In this document: positions 43,776-47,619 of the stretch, one piece after another | How the letters are laid out: every line of letters starts with the position of its first letter | Numbering within the stretch: the stretch's first letter is position 1 | NCBI GenBank assembly: GCA_945866215.1 | Contig: CAMBGQ010000009.1 | Span: 1-47,619 of the forward strand | Direction: 5' to 3' | Origin: Opitutus sp. GAS368 | GTDB taxonomy: Bacteria > Verrucomicrobiota > Verrucomicrobiia > Opitutales > UBA953 | DNA length: 47,619 nucleotides | Notes under the pieces: generated by a model | The model's input: only the letters and a program-made list of their open reading frames with translations | What the model was told of the DNA's origin: nothing | The model's database searches: none | Program-made: the position numbers and the translations under genes

Positions 43776-44802
43776 GCCACTCGCCGAGCCAGCGACGATG
43801 CGGCCCGCTCAACGCAGCCCCGTCGAGCGCTTCCGCGGCCACCCATTCAAGCTCGCCGTCCTTCGCCCAGCGACGGATCTCCGCGACCTTGGGCTCGAGG
43901 GCGTGCAGCTTCTCTTCGTAGGTCACGGTGCCGATGGTCCGCCTCCGCACCAGCGCAGGCTCGCCCGCCGACTCGACCCCGAGCGAGGACAGCACAGGAA
44001 TCTCCGCCATCCCCGCGAGGCGCTTGGCGGTATGCGGATTACGGCGCAGCAGGATTTTACCCTCACGAATAATAAGCGCCCGTTCGACGACGGCTTCCTT
44101 GCGCTCCTTGGAGACGAAGCGCGGTAAGGTCTGGGCATCGCCGGCCTGCTTCGCATCACACCATTCGGCCAGCGGACACTTCGCGCAGTCCGGCACACCC
44201 TTGCGGCAGACGGTGGCACCGAGCTCCATCATGGCCTGATTGAAATCCCCCGGGCGCTTGGGGTCGACGAGCTCATCGGCGCGCGAGGTGAACAGCTTAG
44301 CGGCGGACGACGCGTCACGCAATTTGGAGCGTACGCCATCGAGGCGCGCGAGCACGCGCACGACGTTACCGTCGACGACCGCGACAGGCTCGGCGAAGGC
44401 GATGCTGGCAATCGCGGCGGCGGTGTACGGGCCGACGCCCTTGAACTCGCGCCATTCGGCGGCGGTCCGTGGCGGCGACTTCAGCGCGGCGACCTGCTGG
44501 GCGAGGCTGAGGAGATTACGCGCGCGGGAATAATACCCGAGGCCGGCCCAGAGCGCGAGGACCTCGGCCTCTTCGGCTTTGGCGAGGTCTTTAAAGTCGG
44601 GCCACTTGGCGGTCCACTTTTCAAAATACGGAATCGCGGTGGCGATCTGGGTCTGCTGGCACATGAGTTCCGAGACGACGGTGCGGTAAGCCGAGACCTC
44701 CTCCCGCCACGGCATCGGCCGGCGGTGGCGCCCGAACCAGGCCAAAAGCGCCCGGCGCATCGCAGAGATGCTGGCATTACGGGCGGGTTTCGCGGCGGGC
44801 AT
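43735..44802 (-). CDS. mutY: A/G-specific adenine glycosylase
   Basis: 355 residues. RPMPWREEVSAYRTVVSELMCQQTQIAT has the catalytic Glu, GVGPYTAAAIASIAFAEPVAVVDGNVVRV the helix-hairpin-helix and catalytic Asp, and CRKGVPDCAKCPLAEWC the [4Fe-4S] site with C-x6-C-x2-C-x5-C. The C-terminal NUDIX-like 8-oxoG recognition domain follows (LRRNPHTAKRLAGMAEIPVL). It removes A opposite 8-oxoG. ATG 44802 (MPAAKPARN) is chosen; an internal ATG at 44760 gives a shorter form. Divergent from rnhC by 46 bases. Confidence 0.94.
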   Translation of the reverse strand: MPAAKPARNASISAMRRALLAWFGRHRRPMPWREEVSAYRTVVSELMCQQTQIATAIPYFEKWTAKWPDFKDLAKAEEAEVLALWAGLGYYSRARNLLSLAQQVAALKSPPRTAAEWREFKGVGPYTAAAIASIAFAEPVAVVDGNVVRVLARLDGVRSKLRDASSAAKLFTSRADELVDPKRPGDFNQAMMELGATVCRKGVPDCAKCPLAEWCDAKQAGDAQTLPRFVSKERKEAVVERALIIREGKILLRRNPHTAKRLAGMAEIPVLSSLGVESAGEPALVRRRTIGTVTYEEKLHALEPKVAEIRRWAKDGELEWVAAEALDGAALSGPHRRWLGEWLSRGGRPTRGKRP

Positions 44803-44848
44803 GGATGGGGCTGGATTCGGTGGCCAACTCGGGTAGACCTTGGGACTC

Positions 44849-45859
44849 ATGGCACGAAAGGCAAAGCAGGACTCCGATGACGAGCCGAAGAAGGTGGCGA
44901 TGCATACGCTGAAGCTCGACGCTGCCCAGGCCGCAAAGCTCCGTGCGATTCTCGTCGCCAAGGGCTGGGTATCCTTCGCGGTCGACCACGCGGCCTTTGC
45001 CTTCAAGGGCGAGAACCTGAACATCGTCCACTATAAGTCCGGCAAGTGCGTCATCTCGGGCAAGGGCACCGAGGACTTCGTAAAATTCACCCTCGAGCCC
45101 GACGTCACGGGCCAAGCGGTCCTGGGCTACGAGGAGGAGAACAACCCGGAGTGGTTCGAAGAACACGCCGGTCTCGATGAATCCGGCAAGGGTGATCTCT
45201 TCGGTCCGGTGGTCTCCGCCTGCGTCATCGCGACGGGCGAGATGACCCGTGAGTGGATTGAACTGGGCATCAAGGATTCTAAAAGGCTCACCGATACGAA
45301 GATCGCGGAACTCGACCGCGTCATCCGCGCCACGCCCGGCGTGGCGGTGAAGACGACGTTCATGCGCATGGCGAAGTATAACGAGCTGCATTCGCGCTTC
45401 GGCAAGAACCTCAATCGCCTGCTGGGCTGGATGCACGCAACCGCCTGCGAGGAAGCCCTCAAGGACTTCGAACTGCAGCACCAGCGCCGCCCGAAATGGG
45501 GCCTACTCGATCAATTCACCGAAGAACCCCTCGTGCAGAAGGAACTCGCCCGTAAAGGCGTCGAGTTCGATCTGCGTATGCGCACCAAGGCCGAATCTGA
45601 CCCCGTCGTCGCGGCGGCCTCGATCGTCGCCCGCGCGGCGTTCGTCCGTGAACTCGACCGGCTGTCCCTCGACGGTGGCGTCCAACTGCCCAAGGGATCC
45701 GGCTCCGAGGCCAAGAATGCGGGGATCGAACTCGTCGGCCGCCTCGGCCCGGCGATCCTTGTCAATTTCGCCAAGCTGCACTTCAAGACCGCCTACGAGG
45801 TCCGTGGGCTCGAACCACCGGCGACCAAACCGTTTGTCCGCCGCAAGAAGGCGGAATAA
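44849..45859 (+). CDS. rnhC: Ribonuclease HIII
   Basis: 336 residues. N-terminal TBP-like substrate-binding domain (about 1-90). The catalytic domain begins AGLDESGKGDLFGPVV (Asp, Glu) and continues to GLLDQFTEEPLV and KAESDPVVAAASIVAR, which carry the remaining acidic residues. It removes RNA from RNA-DNA hybrids. ATG 44849 is preferred over TTG 44840. rnhB starts three bases after its stop. Confidence 0.93.
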   Translation: MARKAKQDSDDEPKKVAMHTLKLDAAQAAKLRAILVAKGWVSFAVDHAAFAFKGENLNIVHYKSGKCVISGKGTEDFVKFTLEPDVTGQAVLGYEEENNPEWFEEHAGLDESGKGDLFGPVVSACVIATGEMTREWIELGIKDSKRLTDTKIAELDRVIRATPGVAVKTTFMRMAKYNELHSRFGKNLNRLLGWMHATACEEALKDFELQHQRRPKWGLLDQFTEEPLVQKELARKGVEFDLRMRTKAESDPVVAAASIVARAAFVRELDRLSLDGGVQLPKGSGSEAKNAGIELVGRLGPAILVNFAKLHFKTAYEVRGLEPPATKPFVRRKKAE

Positions 45860-45862
45860 GCC

Positions 45863-46612
45863 GTGGCCTCGCTGGCATCATTCGACCGCAAGAAAGGTGC
45901 CGATCGTCCGGGCATCGCGGGAGTGGATGAAGCTGGCCGCGGTTCGCTGTGCGGGCCCGTGATCGCGGCGGCGGTGCTACTCGACGCTGGCTTCTACGGC
46001 GAGCCCGCCTGGTTGCGGAAGCTTTCCGGCGCCAATGATTCCAAGAAGCTCACGCCGGAGAAGCGCGCCGAACTCCGCGAGGTCGTCGCGAAGATGGAAG
46101 CCGAGGGAAAATTGAAGATCGCCTGGGCCGCCGGCTCGGTGATGGAAATCTCGGCGCACAATATTCTCGGCGCCACCCGCCTCGCAATGGCGCGCAGTAT
46201 CGCCAAGCTGGCCGTGGGACATATCGCTCCCCTCTTCGCCGCCGCGGGCACCGAGGGCGAACTCTTCGGCCGCACGGATGCGCGCACCTTCCTCGTGCTC
46301 GTCGATGGGTTACCCCTGCGTCCGTTCGCCTGGGCGCACGAATCCGTGAAAGGCGGCGATGGTAAGAGCCTCGCTATCGCGCTGGCCTCGATCGTCGCCA
46401 AGGTGGAGCGCGACCGCATGCTCGTCGAAATGCACGCGCGCTATCCCCAATACGGTTTCGCCACGCATAAAGGTTATGGTACGCCGGAGCACGTCGAAGC
46501 CCTGCGCACGCACGGCCCTTGCGCCGAGCACCGCGATCTCTTCGTCCGCACCATCCTCGCCGGCGATCCTCCTCCCCCCGAAGCCACGGACGGAGAGTTC
46601 AGTTTTGAGTGA
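45863..46612 (+). CDS. rnhB: Ribonuclease HII
   Basis: 249 residues starting at GTG 45863. AGVDEAGRGSLCGPVIAAAVLL is the RNase HII signature with the metal-binding Asp and Glu, and ALASIVAKVERDRML and YGFATHKGYGTPEHVEAL are later family blocks. An insert around residues 110-165 (HIAPLFAAAGTEGELFGRTDAR) makes it longer than the E. coli enzyme. It follows rnhC by three bases; the pair are co-transcribed and probably overlap in function (RNA primer and ribonucleotide removal). Its stop is eight bases before a REP unit. Confidence 0.94.
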   Translation: MASLASFDRKKGADRPGIAGVDEAGRGSLCGPVIAAAVLLDAGFYGEPAWLRKLSGANDSKKLTPEKRAELREVVAKMEAEGKLKIAWAAGSVMEISAHNILGATRLAMARSIAKLAVGHIAPLFAAAGTEGELFGRTDARTFLVLVDGLPLRPFAWAHESVKGGDGKSLAIALASIVAKVERDRMLVEMHARYPQYGFATHKGYGTPEHVEALRTHGPCAEHRDLFVRTILAGDPPPPEATDGEFSFE

Positions 46613-46620
46613 GATCCTGG

Positions 46621-46655
46621 GTAGGGACGTGACGACGTCGCGTCCAGCCGCGGGA
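46621..46655 (+). repeat. Single REP unit just after rnhB
   Basis: GTAGGG, arms ACGTGAC and GTCGCGT around GAC (one G-T pair), then CC and AGCCGCGGG. It starts eight bases after the rnhB stop, where a terminator might be expected. The following stretch to 46790 holds no gene and shows short local word repeats (GTTGAC at 46748, 46756 and 46772; GGCCGATG twice). Confidence 0.7.
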
Positions 46656-46790
46656 AACCGAAGCCGATGGCCGAGGGCTGAACAGCCGACTCCTGAATGG
46701 CCGATGCCCCGGTGGCCGTCACCCGTCACCCGAAAGATGCGGCATGAGTTGACCCGTTGACCAGCTGGCCAGTTGACAAGGAATGCAATG

Positions 46791-46905
46791 GGTAGGGGCG
46801 CGACGGCGTCGCGTCCGTTCGCAGAGCGATCATCGTGAGCCGGGCAAGCTATCGGGCCTGAATACGTCTGTCCGCCCACGGACGCCACGCAGTGGCGCCC
46901 CTACC
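46791..46905 (-). repeat. Long REPIN-like inverted repeat, copy C (inverted relative to copy A)
   Basis: REP units at 46792-46817 (+; arms GCGCGAC, GTCGCGT, loop GGC) and 46879-46904 (-; arms GCGCCAC, GTGGCGT, loop TGC on the minus strand). Read on the minus strand, the 115 bases align along their whole length with 39221-39336, sharing GTCCGTGGGCGGAC near one end and GCGAACGGACG near the other. Stem changes (CCAC/GTGG versus CGAC/GTCG) stay paired. Confidence 0.85.
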
Positions 46906-46964
46906 GATGAACCGCAGCATCCCTCCCGGTTTCCGGTCTCCCTTTGCGTTCATACATCTGCCTT

Positions 46965-47022
46965 GGGTAGGGCCGAGCATCCCTGCTCGGCCGCGGCCAA
47001 CCAAGGATGGTTGGCCCTACCC
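46965..47022 (+). repeat. Compact head-to-head REP doublet, copy C
   Basis: GGGTAGGG, stem CCGAGCA/TGCTCGG with loop TCCC, central CCGCGG, stem CCAACCA/TGGTTGG with loop AGGA, then CCCTACCC. Same layout as 39394-39449 but with different stems, and perfectly paired. Between it and the long REPIN lies a spacer (46906-46964) like that in block A, so both loci share the order long REPIN, spacer, compact doublet. Confidence 0.85.
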
Positions 47023-47106
47023 GATGCATGACCCGACACCAGCACCCGAACCTGAACACCTGAACCAGATACCCGATGGCCGAGACCTGGGACCTGAGAA
47101 TGAATC

Positions 47107-47182
47107 TCCCCAGCTTTCATCCGGTCTCCGGTTTCCCTTTGAGTTCAAAGCCCCCCGCCACCTGCCACCCGCCACCCGAAAC
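47107..47182 (+). repeat. Spacer module plus tandem heptamers
   Basis: TCCCCAGCTTTC, CCGGTCTCCGG and TTTCCCTTTGAGTTC repeat the spacer found at 39346-39385 and, inverted, at 39174-39199. CCGCCAC, CTGCCAC, CCGCCAC and CCGAAAC at 47155-47182 repeat the heptamers of 39487 and 40945. The block 46613-47340 (728 bases) contains no gene. Confidence 0.7.
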
Positions 47183-47190
47183 GGATTCAC

Positions 47191-47256
47191 CTAGGGCAGC
47201 ACGCGGTGCTGCCCCTACCTCGATACAGTGGACGCGTTCGCCGACGCGTCCCTACC
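47191..47256 (-). repeat. Two further REP units
   Basis: 47191-47218 (-): GTAGGG, arms GCAGCAC and GTGCTGC around CGC, then CCTAG. 47229-47255 (-): GTAGGG with an ACGCGT/ACGCGT stem around CGGCGA. Both face the same way and lie upstream of the terminator of the PEP-CTERM gene. Confidence 0.7.
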
Positions 47257-47262
47257 TCAAAC

Positions 47263-47288
47263 AAAAAAGGGCGCCGATTGACGCCCCT
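47263..47288 (-). terminator. Terminator of the PEP-CTERM protein gene
   Basis: On the minus strand: GGGGCG stem with CGCCC around TCAATCGG, followed by six T (47268-47263). It lies 53 bases past the stop of the minus-strand gene. Confidence 0.8.
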
Positions 47289-47340
47289 TCCTTCTGCTTC
47301 GCAGCAGATCCCCATACCAGCAGTTCCCCCGCGCAAGCGC

Positions 47341-47619
47341 TCAGGCTTTGGCCTGAGCCTTGCGCCTACGCCGAATGGCGGCGGCGGCGAGCGCCAGCGC
47401 CCCCAGGCCAAAGCCGTAGGTAGAAGGCTCGGGCACCGCGGTGAGGGTGATCGCTCCGGTCGTCGAATTCCAGTCAATCGACCAGAGGCCGGCATTCGAG
47501 AGAGAGCCGTCGCTGTAGCGGAAATCCGTGACATCGAAGCTGAAGACGTCGCTGATATTCTCGCCGCCGTTGAGCAGTAAGCCACCGACCGTCGCAAAAT
47601 TGAACGGGCGGATAGACGA
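47341..47619 (-). CDS. PEP-CTERM sorting-domain protein, C-terminal part (5' truncated by window)
   Basis: The last 92 residues of a longer protein, with stop TGA at 47343-47341. The C terminus is a PEP-CTERM signal: VPEPSTYGFGLG, then a hydrophobic Ala/Leu stretch (ALALAAAAI) and a basic RRRRK tail. The upstream part (NISDVFSFDVTDFRYSDGSLSNAGLWSID) is Ser/Gly/Asn-rich and looks like an extracellular beta-rich protein. The motif is processed by an exosortase in known systems. It implies an exosortase gene elsewhere in the genome. Confidence 0.9.
   Translation of the reverse strand, partial: SSIRPFNFATVGGLLLNGGENISDVFSFDVTDFRYSDGSLSNAGLWSIDWNSTTGAITLTAVPEPSTYGFGLGALALAAAAIRRRRKAQAKA

Noticed and set aside
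46613-47340. Possible CRISPR array because of many short repeats.
   Set aside because: The repeats are palindromic, in both orientations and irregularly spaced, with no uniform spacers and no cas genes nearby.

Overview
This is a GC-rich, gene-dense bacterial chromosome segment made almost entirely of housekeeping genes. The best lineage guess is Verrucomicrobiota, probably the Opitutae side. The basis is a C-terminal PEP-CTERM sorting signal at the right edge, an ileS / DksA-like / lspA cluster, a GldA/GldF/GldG-like ABC operon ending in a DUF4340 gene, and many short exported proteins. This is inference from gene content; no rRNA is present to settle it. No phage, plasmid, transposase or CRISPR array was seen.

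Layout, left to right. 1-1216: the end of trmD, overlapping rplS, then rpsP, each with a clear hairpin terminator. 1237-3983 (minus): a DCC-family protein, a small lipoprotein, OppB- and OppC-type permeases and an FmdB-like protein, joined mostly by ATGA overlaps. 4121-5419: tRNA-Tyr, rpsT and an RluA-like protein that lacks the catalytic Asp. 5420-10507 (minus): ileS, a basic-tailed DksA-like protein, lspA and a flavin reductase-like protein. 10667-14161: a small membrane protein, two envelope proteins of unknown role, and trpS. 14278-20921: mscS, a Gld-like ABC exporter operon with DUF4340, a lone nuoA and a DUF5684 protein. 20966-25527 (minus): a secreted esterase, class I fumarase, ygfZ, pgpA and pgsA. 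25582-32296: coaD, tig-clpP-clpX, hisA, a LolA-like exported protein and hisD. 32304-33966 (minus): a Tat-exported phosphoesterase and a HisN-like phosphatase. 34057-39121: an exported protein, a DUF2071 protein, a HAD hydrolase, a 41-codon membrane ORF and acs. 39605-46612: a TlpA-like protein, a Tat lipoprotein, PPK2-type kinase, mutY (minus), rnhC and rnhB. 47341-end (minus): the 3' end of a PEP-CTERM protein gene.

The most unusual content lies in three intergenic blocks (39174-39604, 40741-41021, 46613-47340). They hold a mosaic of REP-like palindromes. Each palindrome is GTAGGG followed by a 7-base hairpin stem and then CCG or CCGCGG, and most are paired head to head as REPIN-like doublets. 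The stem sequences differ from copy to copy while pairing is kept, so the structure rather than the sequence appears conserved. Two blocks also share a tandem-heptamer plus direct-repeat module just upstream of genes for exported proteins. No RAYT transposase gene lies in the window.

A second theme is loss of metal or catalytic residues in recognisable families: the DksA-like protein keeps one of four zinc Cys, IleRS has two of four C-terminal Cys changed to Ser, the FmdB-like protein has no CxxC pairs, and the RluA-like protein has Glu at the catalytic Asp position.
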